A stretch of DNA of 64,000 nt from Streptomyces chartreusis NRRL 3882 (GCF_900236475.1 NZ_LT963352.1:2356001-2420000), one strand, 5' to 3'. Positions 25,691 through 34,928 are shown, counted from the stretch's first letter. A program made the numbers and translations. Notes: generated from the letters alone by a model not told the origin.

Positions 25691-25814
25691 GATCGGCAGG
25701 GTAACCCAGCAGGACACGGGCCCTGCCCGGCCGCAGTCCACCACAACCTGAGCCGACCGCGGCCGCAGCCCCCCGGTCGCAGTCAGGTCCGGCCGCGGCA
25801 GGCCGCGGCCCGGC

Positions 25815-27338
25815 TCAGTCGCAGCCGCAGCCGCTCGCCGCCACCGGGAGCGGCTCGGGGACGCCGATCTTCGGCAGGCCCAGGAGCACGCCGGCCGGCT
25901 GGGCCGGCTTGCCCGCCTTCTCGGCGTTGCGCTTCTCCCAGGCGTCGCCCGCGCGCGTGCGGCGCACGTCCTGCACGGGGCCCTCGGCGAGGAGGTGGTG
26001 CGGGGCGGCGTAGGTGATCTCGACCGTGACCACGTCGCCGGGGCGGACCTCCTGGTCCGGCTTGGTGAAGTGGACGAGGCGGTTGTCGGGGGCCCGGCCG
26101 GACAGGCGGTGGGTGCTGTCGTCCTTGCGGCCCTCGCCCTCGGCGACCATCAGCTCCAGCGTGCGGCCGACCTGCTTCTTGTTCTCCTCCCAGGAGATCT
26201 CCTCCTGGAGGGCGACCAGACGCTCGTAGCGCTCCTGGACGACCTTCTTGGGGATCTGGCCGTCCATCTCGGCGGCCGGGGTGCCCGGGCGCTTGGAGTA
26301 CTGGAAGGTGAAGGCCTGGGCGAAGCGGGCCTCGCGCACCACGTGCAGCGTCTGCTCGAAGTCCTCGTCGGTCTCGCCGGGGAAGCCCACGATGATGTCG
26401 GTGCTGATCGCCGCGTGCGGGATGGCGGCACGGACCTTCTCGATGATCCCCAGGTAGCGCTCCTGGCGGTAGGAGCGGCGCATGGCCTTCAGGACCGTGT
26501 CCGAACCGGACTGCAGCGGCATGTGCAGCTGTGGCATCACGTTGGGCGTCTCGGCCATGGCGGCGATGACGTCGTCGGTGAAGTCGCGCGGGTGCGGGGA
26601 GGTGAAGCGGACGCGCTCCAGGCTTTCGATCTTCCCGCAGGCGCGCAGCAGCTTGCTGAAGGCCTCGCGGTCGCCGATGTCGGAGCCGTAAGCGTTGACG
26701 TTCTGCCCGAGCAGTGTGATCTCGGAGACGCCCTCGGCGACCAGGGCCTCGATCTCGGCGAGGATGTCGCCGGGACGACGGTCCTTCTCCTTGCCGCGCA
26801 GGGCCGGGACGATGCAGAAGGTGCAGGTGTTGTTGCAGCCGACGGAGATGGAGACCCAGGCCGCGTACGCGCTCTCGCGACGAGTCGGCAGCGTGGACGG
26901 GAACGCCTCCAGCGACTCGGCGATCTCGACCTGCGCCTCCTCCTGCACGCGCGCGCGTTCCAGCAGGACCGGCAGCTTGCCGATGTTGTGCGTGCCGAAG
27001 ACGACGTCCACCCAGGGCGCCTTCTTCACGATCGTGTCGCGGTCCTTCTGCGCGAGGCAGCCGCCGACCGCGATCTGCATGCCCGGGCGGGCGGCCTTCT
27101 GCGGCGCGAGGTGGCCGAGGTTGCCGTACAGCTTGTTGTCGGCGTTCTCCCGCACGGCGCAGGTGTTGAAGACGACGACGTCGGCCTCGTCGGCGCCCTC
27201 GGGGGCGCGGACGTAGCCCGCGTCCTCCAGCAGACCGGCCAATCGCTCGGAGTCGTGGACGTTCATCTGGCACCCGTAGGTGCGTACCTCATATGTGCGC
27301 GTGCCGCCCACTGACTGGCTCCGGTCGATGCTGCTCAT
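25815..27338 (-). CDS. miaB: tRNA-2-methylthio-N6-dimethylallyladenosine synthase
   Basis: 507-residue radical SAM methylthiotransferase that converts i6A37 to ms2i6A37 in tRNA. The N-terminal UPF0004 domain carries three cysteines for the auxiliary 4Fe-4S cluster ([22 protein letters not shown]). The radical SAM motif is CNNTCTFC, and a TRAM domain lies near the C-terminus. ATG start. The last residues GCGCD are cysteine-rich. miaA lies nearby on the same strand, separated by the antitoxin-like and dioxygenase-like genes. Confidence 0.96.
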   Translation of the reverse strand: MSSIDRSQSVGGTRTYEVRTYGCQMNVHDSERLAGLLEDAGYVRAPEGADEADVVVFNTCAVRENADNKLYGNLGHLAPQKAARPGMQIAVGGCLAQKDRDTIVKKAPWVDVVFGTHNIGKLPVLLERARVQEEAQVEIAESLEAFPSTLPTRRESAYAAWVSISVGCNNTCTFCIVPALRGKEKDRRPGDILAEIEALVAEGVSEITLLGQNVNAYGSDIGDREAFSKLLRACGKIESLERVRFTSPHPRDFTDDVIAAMAETPNVMPQLHMPLQSGSDTVLKAMRRSYRQERYLGIIEKVRAAIPHAAISTDIIVGFPGETDEDFEQTLHVVREARFAQAFTFQYSKRPGTPAAEMDGQIPKKVVQERYERLVALQEEISWEENKKQVGRTLELMVAEGEGRKDDSTHRLSGRAPDNRLVHFTKPDQEVRPGDVVTVEITYAAPHHLLAEGPVQDVRRTRAGDAWEKRNAEKAGKPAQPAGVLLGLPKIGVPEPLPVAASGCGCD

Positions 27339-27401
27339 GGGGACAAGGGTAGGCGGTCGCCGGAAGTGGCTCGGTCGCCTGTGGACAACCCGGGCCCGGG
27401 C

Positions 27402-28094
27402 TCATGCCTCGATGAGCCCGGCGCGGATCGCGTACCTGGTCAGCTCCAGGCGGTCGCGCATGCCGAGCTTCTGGAGGAGGTTGGCGCGGTGGCGCTCGAC
27501 CGTCTTGGCGCTGATGAAGAGGAGTTCGCCGATCTCCTTCGAGGTGTGGCCCTCGGCGACCAGCTTGAGGATCTCCTCCTCGCGTTCGGTGATGGCCCGT
27601 TCCGGCAGGCCGTCGCCCCGGTGCAGCCGCTCCAGGTAGGAGCGGACGAGGGCCCGCTCGGCGCCCGGGTAGATGAACGGCTCGTCGCGCACGGCCGCCC
27701 GGCAGGCCTCGACCAGGTCGCGGTCGGCGACGGACTTGAGGACGTAACCGCTGGCTCCGGCCCTGAGCGCCTCGAAGAAGTACTCCTCGTTGTCGTACAT
27801 CGTCAGGATCAGGATGTGCAGCGCGGGCAGCCGTCGGGAGAGTTCGCGGGCTGCTTGGAGGCCGGTCATGCGGGGCATGGCGACGTCCAGGACGGCCAGG
27901 TCGACGGCGGTGTCCCGGGCGCGTGCGACGGCCTCGGCCCCGTCCCCGGCCTCGGCCACGACCGTCAGGTCGGGCTCCCCGTCCAGGATGAGGCGCACGC
28001 CCCGGCGTACGAGGGTGTGGTCGTCGGCGAGCAGGACACGGATCGGGGGCCGGGCGGTTGCCGACGGGCTCCCCGGCGTCACCGGTGTGGACAT
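27402..28094 (-). CDS. NarL/LuxR-family response regulator
   Basis: 230-residue response regulator. The receiver domain has the acidic pocket ADDH and the phospho-acceptor Asp in AVLDVAMP. The output domain is LuxR-type (ITEREEEILKLVAEGHTSKEIGELL). The ATG at 28094 follows GGAAGGAG and shares one base with the sensor kinase stop (TGATG), so the pair is translationally coupled. As I recall, the S. coelicolor orthologous pair (SCO5784/SCO5785) has been reported to influence the switch to secondary metabolism. Confidence 0.93.
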   Translation of the reverse strand: MSTPVTPGSPSATARPPIRVLLADDHTLVRRGVRLILDGEPDLTVVAEAGDGAEAVARARDTAVDLAVLDVAMPRMTGLQAARELSRRLPALHILILTMYDNEEYFFEALRAGASGYVLKSVADRDLVEACRAAVRDEPFIYPGAERALVRSYLERLHRGDGLPERAITEREEEILKLVAEGHTSKEIGELLFISAKTVERHRANLLQKLGMRDRLELTRYAIRAGLIEA

Positions 28095-29137
28095 CAACGT
28101 GCTCCTTCCGTCACCGGTATGCGCAGGCGTACGTCGGTGCCCCGGTCGGGGGCCGGTTCGAGGGCGAGGGCGGCGCCGACCAGGAGGGCGCGTTCGCGCA
28201 TGCCGGTGATACCGGCACCCTCGGGGGCGTCGCCGATGCCCGTGCCGTTGTCGCGTACGAGGAGTTCGACGCCGCCGGGGACCGGCCGCAGGCGGAGTTC
28301 CGCACGGTCGGCGCCGGCGTGCCGGGCGGTGTTGGTCAGGCTTTCCTGGGCCACTCGGTAGACGACGAGTTCCGATTCCGGGCTGAGGGCGGGGAGGTCG
28401 CCGGTGACGTGGTGGCGCACGGTCAGCCCGTGGGTCGTGAACTCGGCGGCGAGCGAGCGCAGGGCGCTGGCCAGGCCGAGTTCCTCCAGGACGCCGGGGC
28501 GCAGTCGGCGGGCGATACGGCGGATCTCGTCCAGGCCGGCCCGGGTCGCCTCCTGCGCCTGGCCGACCTCCTCGCGCAGGTCCTCGGGGGCCCGGTCCGC
28601 GACGCGCTTGAGCTGGAGGAGGACGGCGGTCAGGGTCTGCCCGACCTCGTCGTGGAGCTCCTGGGCGATCCGGTGCCGCTCGCTCTCCTGTGCGGACAGC
28701 GCCCGGGCGGCACCCGCGGCCCGCTCGGCCTCCAGCCGGTCGAGCATCGCGTTGTACGTCGTGATCAGTCCGGCCGTCTCCGCGGGGCCGGCGACCACCG
28801 GGCGGGAGCCCGGACGCAGCAGGTCCACGGTGGCCATGGCCCGGTCCAGCCGTTGCAGCGGTCCGAGGCCGAAGCGCAGCACGAGCGCGTTGCCGGCGAG
28901 CAGCACCACCAGGCCGCCGAGCAGGACGAGCGCCTCGCCCGCCAGCACGGGGGTCGACACCGTCACCGGGCCCAGCAGCAACGCGGTGGCCACGACCAGA
29001 CCCGCCGCGTTGAGCGAGAAGATCCGCCAGAACAACGACACGTTCCTGGATCCGCTCCTTCCGGCCTTCGCGTACGGCACCGCCCGCTCTACCCTCTCCT
29101 GCGACCGGCCGCTGCGCATATCCGTCACGACACCCAT
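28094..29137 (-). CDS. Sensor histidine kinase of the HisKA_3 family
   Basis: 347-residue membrane kinase. Two hydrophobic segments near residues 25-80 flank very little extracellular sequence, then HAMP-like sequence. The phosphorylated His lies in ERHRIAQELHDEVGQ, and the ATPase domain has NTARHAGA and DNGTGIGD. With almost no extracellular domain it probably senses a membrane or intracellular signal. The ATG at 29137 was chosen because upstream in-frame sequence crosses promoter-region repeats; 29119 is an alternative. It precedes and is coupled to the response regulator. Confidence 0.9.
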   Translation of the reverse strand: MGVVTDMRSGRSQERVERAVPYAKAGRSGSRNVSLFWRIFSLNAAGLVVATALLLGPVTVSTPVLAGEALVLLGGLVVLLAGNALVLRFGLGPLQRLDRAMATVDLLRPGSRPVVAGPAETAGLITTYNAMLDRLEAERAAGAARALSAQESERHRIAQELHDEVGQTLTAVLLQLKRVADRAPEDLREEVGQAQEATRAGLDEIRRIARRLRPGVLEELGLASALRSLAAEFTTHGLTVRHHVTGDLPALSPESELVVYRVAQESLTNTARHAGADRAELRLRPVPGGVELLVRDNGTGIGDAPEGAGITGMRERALLVGAALALEPAPDRGTDVRLRIPVTEGAR

Positions 29138-29192
29138 GTCGTCACCGTACGGCCGGATGGCAGCATGCGGACCTGAGCCGTCCGTTGATCGA

Positions 29193-29255
29193 CACCGTTC
29201 ACCAGACCGACACCGTTCACCAGACCGAACTGTCCCGCACGGTTCGGCAGACCGA
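29193..29255. repeat. Three 18-bp direct repeats in the kinase/antiporter promoter region
   Basis: caccgttcaccagaccga occurs twice back to back (29193-29210, 29211-29228), and a third, degenerate copy cacggttcggcagaccga lies at 29238-29255. They sit between the divergent sensor kinase and KhtT-like starts, where an operator for either promoter would be expected. Confidence 0.8.
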
Positions 29256-29302
29256 CAAAGCCAGACGAACAACAAGAGCAAGACGAAACAAGGGGAAGAA
29301 AC

Positions 29303-29788
29303 GTGTCAGCTCCGCGCCTGAGGGCGACGCCGCTGCCGGGCATCGGGGTCCAGTACGACCTGGAGACCCGGGAACACCGCCATCTGTCGGTGGTGGCGCA
29401 CCGCGACGGCACGCGCACGGTGAACGTGTACCGGGCAGACGATCCCGACTCCTGTGCGCAGTCCCTGCGGCTGACCAGCTCGGAGGCGGGTTCGCTGATC
29501 GACGCGCTGAAGCCGTCCCACCACAGTCCGAGTCTGCTGTACACCACGGACCTGGGACTGGTCGCCGAGCGGATCGAGGTCGCCGCGACCTCGCGCTGGA
29601 ACGGCCGGGTGCTGGGCGACACGCGGATGCGTACGGAGACGGGTGCGTCCGTCGTGGCGGTGCTGCGCCGGGCCGAGGCCATCCCCTCCCCCGCGCCGGA
29701 CTTCCGGCTGGCGGGCGGTGACACGCTGATCGTCGTCGGTACCCGCGAGGGCGTCGACGCCGCCGCGGCGATACTCGGTCGGGAGTGA
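29303..29788 (+). CDS. K+/H+ antiporter regulatory subunit, KhtT-like
   Basis: 161-residue cytoplasmic protein. The C-terminal half is a TrkA-C (RCK_C) domain (RWNGRVLGDTRMRTETGASVVAVLRR ... GGDTLIVVGTREG, split here for brevity), and the N-terminal half resembles KhtT, which controls the partner antiporter in response to ligand or pH. GTG start after AAGGGGAAG. It is followed four bases later by the antiporter gene, so the two probably form one complex. Confidence 0.85.
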   Translation: MSAPRLRATPLPGIGVQYDLETREHRHLSVVAHRDGTRTVNVYRADDPDSCAQSLRLTSSEAGSLIDALKPSHHSPSLLYTTDLGLVAERIEVAATSRWNGRVLGDTRMRTETGASVVAVLRRAEAIPSPAPDFRLAGGDTLIVVGTREGVDAAAAILGRE

Positions 29789-29792
29789 GCCG

Positions 29793-31016
29793 GTGCACTC
29801 CGCGGTTCTGCTGATCGAGTTCGGTTCCATCATCCTCGGCCTCGGCCTGCTCGGCCGGTTCGCCGCCCGTTTCCGGCTCTCGCCGATACCGCTGTACCTG
29901 CTGGCCGGTCTGGCCTTCGGCGAGGGCGGTCTGCTGCCGCTGGGCGCGAGCGAGGAGTTCGTCGCCACCGGAGCCGAGATCGGCGTCATCCTGCTGCTGT
30001 TGATGCTGGGCCTCGAGTACACGGCGAGCGATCTGGTCTCCAACCTCAAGACCCACTACCCGTCCGGTCTGGTCGACTGCGCGTTCAACGCGCTGCCGGG
30101 GGCGGCGGTGGCGCTGCTGCTCGGCTGGGGGCCGGTGGCCGCCGTCGTCCTGGCCGGTGTCACCTGGATCTCGTCGTCCGGCGTGATCGCGAAGGTGCTC
30201 GGCGATCTGGGCCGGGTCGGCAACCGGGAGACGCCGGTGATCCTGAGCGTGCTCGTGCTGGAGGATCTGGCGATGGCGGTGTACCTGCCCATCGTCACGG
30301 CGCTGGTGGCGGGAGCCGGGCTGCTGGCCGGCAGCCTGACGCTGGCGATCGCGCTGGGCGCGGCGGGCCTCGTCCTGTTCCTGGCCCTGCGCTACGGCAG
30401 GGTCATCTCACGCTTCGTCTCCAACGACGACCCGGAGAAGCTGCTGCTGGTCGTGCTGGGTCTGACGATCCTGGTCGCGGGTGTGGCACAGCAGCTCCAG
30501 GTGTCGGCGGCGGTGGGGGCCTTCCTGGTCGGCATCGCGCTGTCGGGAGAGGTGGCGGAGGGTGCGCACACTCTCCTCAGCCCCCTGCGGGACCTGTTCG
30601 CGGCCGTGTTCTTCGTCTTCTTCGGACTGCACACCGACCCGTCCAGCATCCCGCCGGTTCTCCTGCCCGCCCTGGGCCTGGCCGTCGTCACCGCCCTGAC
30701 GAAGATCGCCACCGGCTACTGGGCGGCGCGGCGAGCCGGGATCTCCGTCAAGGGCCGCTGGCGGGCGGGCGGTGCCCTGGTGGCCCGCGGCGAGTTCTCG
30801 ATCGTCATCGCCGGGCTGGCCGTGTCGGCGGGCATCGAACCGTCCCTCGGTCCCCTGGCCACGGCCTACGTCCTCATCCTGGTCGTCCTCGGCCCGCTCA
30901 CCGCGCGCTACACGGAGCCCGTGGCGACCTGGTGGACCCGACGCCGCGAGCCACACCGGGATACGGCGCAGACGACGTCCCGGGCCAAGGAGGCGGACGC
31001 ACAGGTGGCCGACTGA
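29793..31016 (+). CDS. CPA2-family cation/proton antiporter, KhtU/KefB-like
   Basis: 407-residue integral membrane protein with about twelve hydrophobic segments. It has the Na+/H+ exchanger (CPA2) fold, including GLEYTASDL, the conserved SSSGVIAKVLGDLGR and VLVLEDLAMAVYLP segments, and FVFFGLHTDP. It exchanges K+ (or Na+) for H+ across the cell membrane. A short cytoplasmic tail lacks the TrkA-N domain of KefB, which fits control in trans by the preceding subunit. GTG start within four bases of the previous stop. Confidence 0.9.
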   Translation: MHSAVLLIEFGSIILGLGLLGRFAARFRLSPIPLYLLAGLAFGEGGLLPLGASEEFVATGAEIGVILLLLMLGLEYTASDLVSNLKTHYPSGLVDCAFNALPGAAVALLLGWGPVAAVVLAGVTWISSSGVIAKVLGDLGRVGNRETPVILSVLVLEDLAMAVYLPIVTALVAGAGLLAGSLTLAIALGAAGLVLFLALRYGRVISRFVSNDDPEKLLLVVLGLTILVAGVAQQLQVSAAVGAFLVGIALSGEVAEGAHTLLSPLRDLFAAVFFVFFGLHTDPSSIPPVLLPALGLAVVTALTKIATGYWAARRAGISVKGRWRAGGALVARGEFSIVIAGLAVSAGIEPSLGPLATAYVLILVVLGPLTARYTEPVATWWTRRREPHRDTAQTTSRAKEADAQVAD

Positions 31017-31068
31017 GGGGCGGCGCCCGAGGGGAACAGGGGACCGACCCGCCGCCGGCCCGGGCGGC

Positions 31069-31476
31069 TCAGGCGTCGGCGGCGGGTTCCCACCCCTGCC
31101 TCCGCAGCACCCCCGGCACATCCGGTGCCTCGTAGTACTCCCCCTTGAGCACCTTGCCGTCCTCGCGGCGGGAGACGGAGCCGTCGGGACCGATCTTGGT
31201 CATGTTGGAACGGTGGATCTCGGCCAGTACCGCGTCGAGGTCGATGCCGTGGACGAGGGCGGTTCCGTAAGCCACGTAGACGACGTCGGCGAGTTCGTGG
31301 GCGAGCCGGTCCAGCGGGCCCGTCACCGACACCTCGGCGACCTCCGCGGCTTCCTCCGCGAGGAGTTCGCCGCGGTGGGCGGCGAGCTCCGGGGACACCT
31401 CGGTCGGGGTACTGCGGGCGTCCAGGCCGAAGGCGAGGTGGAATTCACGGACCAGGTCAGCGGGCGAGGAGCTCAT
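31069..31476 (-). CDS. MazG-like nucleotide pyrophosphohydrolase
   Basis: 135-residue all-alpha NTP pyrophosphatase-like protein (MazG/PRA-PH superfamily). The metal-binding acidic residues lie in ELLAEEAAEVAEV and LAHELADVVYVAYG, which give the characteristic ExxE...ExxD arrangement. It probably hydrolyses non-canonical NTPs. The ATG at 31476 was chosen because upstream in-frame sequence is antisense to the next gene. It is convergent with the antiporter gene. Substrate unknown. Confidence 0.8.
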   Translation of the reverse strand: MSSSPADLVREFHLAFGLDARSTPTEVSPELAAHRGELLAEEAAEVAEVSVTGPLDRLAHELADVVYVAYGTALVHGIDLDAVLAEIHRSNMTKIGPDGSVSRREDGKVLKGEYYEAPDVPGVLRRQGWEPAADA

Positions 31477-31575
31477 GGGGCCGACTGTAGTGGCCGCCAC
31501 TGACACGCCCTTCGCCCCCACCGTGGGTGCCCCTCCCCTGGTCACCGGGGCACCGCGGCTGGCAGGATCTCGCGC

Positions 31576-32577
31576 ATGTCCACGATGTTCCCCCCTGTCG
31601 GCAGGCGACGGGCCCTCCAGGGCGGCGCCGCCTCCCTCCTGGTCCTCGGGCTGCTGCTGTGGTGGCTGCGTCCCTGGGCCGAGGAGCCTCCGGGCGGGAC
31701 GATCAGATTCAGCACGGGCACGCGCGCAGGGGTCTACCACGAGTACGGAAAACTCCTGCGCAAGGCGATCGCCGAGGACATGCCCGCCCTGAAGGTGCGG
31801 TTGCTGCCCAGCGCAGGTTCGCAGGAGAACGTCGCGGACGTGGCGACGGGAAAGGCCGACTTCGCGATCGCCGCGGCCGACGCGGTGGCCACCTACCAGC
31901 TCGACAACGGCGCGGACGCCGACCGGCTGCGCGGGGTCGCGCGGCTGTACGACGACTACGTCCAGCTCGTCGTACCGCCTGACTCGGACATCCGCTCCGT
32001 CGCGGATCTGCGGGGCAAGCGCGTGGCCATAGGGCTGCCGGACTCCGGTGTACGGCTGATCGCGAACGGCGTGCTCAAGGCGGCCGGGATCGACCCGGAG
32101 AAGGACATCGAGCCCTCCTCGGACGGCATCGACACCGGGCCCAGACGGCTGGGACACGGCCTCGACGCGTTCTTCTGGTCGGGCGGACTGCCCACGGACG
32201 GGCTCAGCAGGCTGGCCAAGAAGTCGGCATCGGCCTTCCGCTTCGTGCCGATCGACGCCGGGCTCGTGGCCAAACTGCACGACCAGGGCGGTGCCACGCG
32301 CTACTACCGCGCCACCAAAATGCCGGAGTCGGCCTACCCCACCATCCAGCGCGGCGACCCGGTCCCCACCCTGGCGGTGTCCAACCTGCTGGTCACGCGC
32401 AACGACATGGACCCCCGGCTCACCGAGTGGCTGACCCGTACGGTGCTCGACAGCCGGGACGGCATCGGCGCGACCGTCCACTCCGCCCAACTGGTCGACG
32501 TCCGTACGGCGATCTACACCGACCCGCTCAAGCTGCACGACGGGGCCCGGCGCTACTACCGGTCCGTCAAGCCATAG
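31576..32577 (+). CDS. Orphan TAXI-family solute-binding protein
   Basis: 333-residue extracytoplasmic binding protein of the TRAP-associated TAXI family. It has a hydrophobic N-terminal segment (residues 14-32) that could be a signal peptide or anchor, then TIRFSTGTRAGVYHEYG, LPSAGSQENVADVATGKADF and a GRRLGHGLDAFFWSGG-like hinge (seen as PRRLGHGLDAFFWSGG). No TRAP membrane subunit is nearby. It is convergent with gluK and lies in the glutamate-uptake neighbourhood; several TAXI proteins bind glutamate, so a ligand-presenting role for GluK is possible but unproven. ATG with AGGA upstream. Confidence 0.85.
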   Translation: MSTMFPPVGRRRALQGGAASLLVLGLLLWWLRPWAEEPPGGTIRFSTGTRAGVYHEYGKLLRKAIAEDMPALKVRLLPSAGSQENVADVATGKADFAIAAADAVATYQLDNGADADRLRGVARLYDDYVQLVVPPDSDIRSVADLRGKRVAIGLPDSGVRLIANGVLKAAGIDPEKDIEPSSDGIDTGPRRLGHGLDAFFWSGGLPTDGLSRLAKKSASAFRFVPIDAGLVAKLHDQGGATRYYRATKMPESAYPTIQRGDPVPTLAVSNLLVTRNDMDPRLTEWLTRTVLDSRDGIGATVHSAQLVDVRTAIYTDPLKLHDGARRYYRSVKP

Positions 32578-32605
32578 CCGCCCTCGCCCTCGACTGGCGG
32601 CTTCG

Positions 32606-34009
32606 CTACGCCGGTCCGACCCTCGGCACCCTCACTGTCACCTTCAGCCCGTGCGGCTCGTGATGGTCGTACGCGATCGAACCACCGCCCGCCGCGAGCA
32701 GCGCCCGTGAGATGGACAGTCCGAGGCCCGAGCCCTTGATGTTCTGGTGGCGGCTGCTGCGCCAGAAGCGGTCGCCGATGCGGGCCAGTTCCTCGTCGGT
32801 GAGGCCCGGACCCTCGTCCGTGACGACGACGGTCGAGGTGTTGCCGTCAGGGGCGACGGTCACCTCGACGGTCCCGCCCTCGGGCGTGAACTTCACCGCG
32901 TTGTCGATGATCCCGTCCAGCGCACTGGACAGCGCCACCGGGTCGGCCCACGCGGTCGTCGGCGGGCAGTCGCCCACCAGGCGAACGCCCTTGGCCTCGG
33001 CGGTCGGGGACCAGGCCGCGACCCGCTCGGCGGCCAGCTCGCCGATGTCGGTGATCTTCAGATCGGCCTCGGTGTGCTCGGCCAGCGCCAGGTCGAGCAG
33101 ATCGTCCAGGACCTGCGCGAGGCGCTTGCCCTCGGACTGCACCGAGGCGATCTCCTGGTTGCCCTCGGGCAGCTCGAAGGAGAGCAGCTCGATCCGCAGG
33201 AGCAGCGCCGCGAGGGGGTTGCGCAGCTGGTGCGAGGCATCGGCGACGAAGGCGCGCTGCTGCTCCAGCACGTCCTCGACGTTGTCCGCCATCTCGTTGA
33301 ACGACCGAGCCAGGCGCCTGAGTTCCGGCGGACCGCCGGCGGCGGCGACCCGGGACTTCAGCCGCCCCGTGGCGATGTCGTGGGTGGTGGCGTCCAGCAC
33401 CCGTACGGGCTTGAGCACCCAGCCGGTCAGCCGCAGGGCGGCACCGACGGCCAGCAGCATCGCGGCGGACTCGCCCGCGCCGATGACCAGCCAGCCGTGC
33501 AGCGTACGTGAGCGCAGCTGCCCGGTGGGCGAGTCGGTGACGACGACCGCGACGACGTCACCGTCGCGGATGACGGGCGAGGCGACCACGAGGTTGCGGC
33601 GCTGCCAGGGCCACACCTGCCGCGGGTCGTGACTGCGGCGGCTGAGCAGCGCCTCGTCGAAGGCGTCGCGAACCTCACCCGCCTTGGGCAGGGACCACCC
33701 GGCGGGTGCGTGGGCCATGGCACTGCCGCTGCGGTAGAAGACACCCGCCCGGATGCCGTAGACCGTGTAGTAGCTGTCGAGTTCGCGGCTGAGCGTGGCC
33801 AGGCGCTCGTTCTCGAACGCGCTGGCGGTGCCGGTGGGCGAGTCGGTGACGAACTGGGCGAGGGCCGCGAAGCGTGCCGTGTCGTCGATCCGGTCGACGA
33901 CGACCTTCTGCTGCTGGGCGCCGGCGAGGCTCACGGCGAGCGGGACGCCGAGCGCGAGCAGCACGGCCGCCATCAGGACGATCAGCAGCGGGAGCAGACG
34001 AGTGCGCAC
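32606..34009 (-). CDS. gluK: Sensor histidine kinase GluK
   Basis: 467-residue membrane kinase. TM1 spans residues 5-29, an extracellular domain 30-170 and TM2 172-195, followed by HAMP. The H-box is FVADASHQLRNP (His260), and the ATPase domain has DNAVKFTPEGG, DEGPGL and GSGLGLSIS. GTG start nine bases after the response regulator stop. By position (gluK-gluR divergent from gluABCD) it matches the S. coelicolor glutamate-sensing system, as I recall it from the literature. The extracellular domain is the candidate sensor. It is convergent with the TAXI protein gene. Confidence 0.85.
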   Translation of the reverse strand: MRTRLLPLLIVLMAAVLLALGVPLAVSLAGAQQQKVVVDRIDDTARFAALAQFVTDSPTGTASAFENERLATLSRELDSYYTVYGIRAGVFYRSGSAMAHAPAGWSLPKAGEVRDAFDEALLSRRSHDPRQVWPWQRRNLVVASPVIRDGDVVAVVVTDSPTGQLRSRTLHGWLVIGAGESAAMLLAVGAALRLTGWVLKPVRVLDATTHDIATGRLKSRVAAAGGPPELRRLARSFNEMADNVEDVLEQQRAFVADASHQLRNPLAALLLRIELLSFELPEGNQEIASVQSEGKRLAQVLDDLLDLALAEHTEADLKITDIGELAAERVAAWSPTAEAKGVRLVGDCPPTTAWADPVALSSALDGIIDNAVKFTPEGGTVEVTVAPDGNTSTVVVTDEGPGLTDEELARIGDRFWRSSRHQNIKGSGLGLSISRALLAAGGGSIAYDHHEPHGLKVTVRVPRVGPA

Positions 34010-34018
34010 TCGGCCCCG

Positions 34019-34705
34019 CTACCCGGCAGGCGCGACGAGCCGGTAGCCGACTCCGCGTACGGTCTCGATGAGGGCCGGCATCCGCAGCTTGGCGCGCAGG
34101 GACGCCACGTGCACCTCCAGGGTGCGCCCGGTCCCCTCCCAGCTGGTCCGCCACACCTCGCTGATGATCTGCTCCCGGCGGAAGACCACCCCGGGCCGCT
34201 GCGCGAGCAGGGCCAGGAGGTCGAACTCCTTGCGGGTCAGCTGGATCACGGTTCCGTCCACGCTGACCCGGCGCGTGGGCAGCTCGATGTGCACCGGGCC
34301 GAGGCGCAGCTCGGTCTCGATGCCGCTGGAGGTGTCCTCGTGCGAGGTGCGCCGGCTCACGGCGTGGATGCGGGCGAGCAGCTCCCCGGTGTCGTACGGC
34401 TTCACCACGTAGTCGTCGGCGCCGAGGTTGAGGCCGTGGATGCGGGAGCGCACGTCGGAGCGCGCGGTGACCATGATCACCGGTGTGCTCGTGCGCTTGC
34501 GGATCTTGCCGCAGACCTCGTATCCGTCCTGGTCGGGCAGGCCCAGGTCGAGCAGGACGACACCGAAGCCGTCGACCTCGGGGACCAGTGCCTGAAGGGC
34601 CTCCTCGCCGCTGCGCGCGTGCGTGACGTCGAACCCGTGCCGCGCCAGGACCGCGGACAGGGCGGCGGCGACGTGGTTGTCGTCCTCGACGAGCAGCAGT
34701 CTCAT
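34019..34705 (-). CDS. gluR: OmpR-family response regulator GluR
   Basis: 228-residue response regulator. The receiver has acidic residues EDD (7-9), phospho-acceptor Asp53 (LLDLGLP) and a conserved lysine (VVKPYD). The C-terminal winged helix is OmpR-type (LTRKEFDLLALLAQRPG, EVHVASLRAKL, GVGYRL). The ATG follows GAAGGGGG. It is first in the gluR-gluK operon and divergent from gluABCD, with candidate binding repeats in the shared promoter region. The name rests on this arrangement and remembered literature. Confidence 0.86.
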   Translation of the reverse strand: MRLLLVEDDNHVAAALSAVLARHGFDVTHARSGEEALQALVPEVDGFGVVLLDLGLPDQDGYEVCGKIRKRTSTPVIMVTARSDVRSRIHGLNLGADDYVVKPYDTGELLARIHAVSRRTSHEDTSSGIETELRLGPVHIELPTRRVSVDGTVIQLTRKEFDLLALLAQRPGVVFRREQIISEVWRTSWEGTGRTLEVHVASLRAKLRMPALIETVRGVGYRLVAPAG

Positions 34706-34757
34706 CCGGGCCCCCTTCGGTTCACTGGCCGTACGATCTGGATGTGTACAAAAAAGC

Positions 34758-34777
34758 GTGCACGCGCGCGCGTGCAC
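34758..34777. promoter_or_regulatory. Perfect 20-bp palindrome upstream of gluR
   Basis: A self-complementary sequence gtgcac-(gc/cg alternating)-gtgcac spans 34758-34777, about 53 bp upstream of the gluR start. The alternating CG core could also adopt Z-DNA. It is a candidate operator in the gluR-gluA intergenic region; its binding factor is unknown. Confidence 0.6.
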
Positions 34778-34886
34778 CTTGTGCAGTCACGCTGATGAAT
34801 GAGGACGGCGTCAAGAGGGTTCCGGTTGCGCGGAGCTTCCGTTACCCGGCCGATATGAGCGCTGCTGACAAGTGCTACGACACGTG

Positions 34887-34928
34887 TCCGATTGCTATCG
34901 GATCGTGATGCTCAGATTCCCCTCAGAT
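34887..34928. promoter_or_regulatory. Candidate GluR operator region upstream of gluA
   Basis: An inverted repeat tccgat-N4-atcgga (34887-34902) is followed by two direct repeats ctcagat (34911-34917 and 34922-34928) spaced 11 bp apart. Direct repeats one helical turn apart are typical of OmpR-family regulators. The elements lie 68-109 bp upstream of the gluA ATG. Confidence 0.5.
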
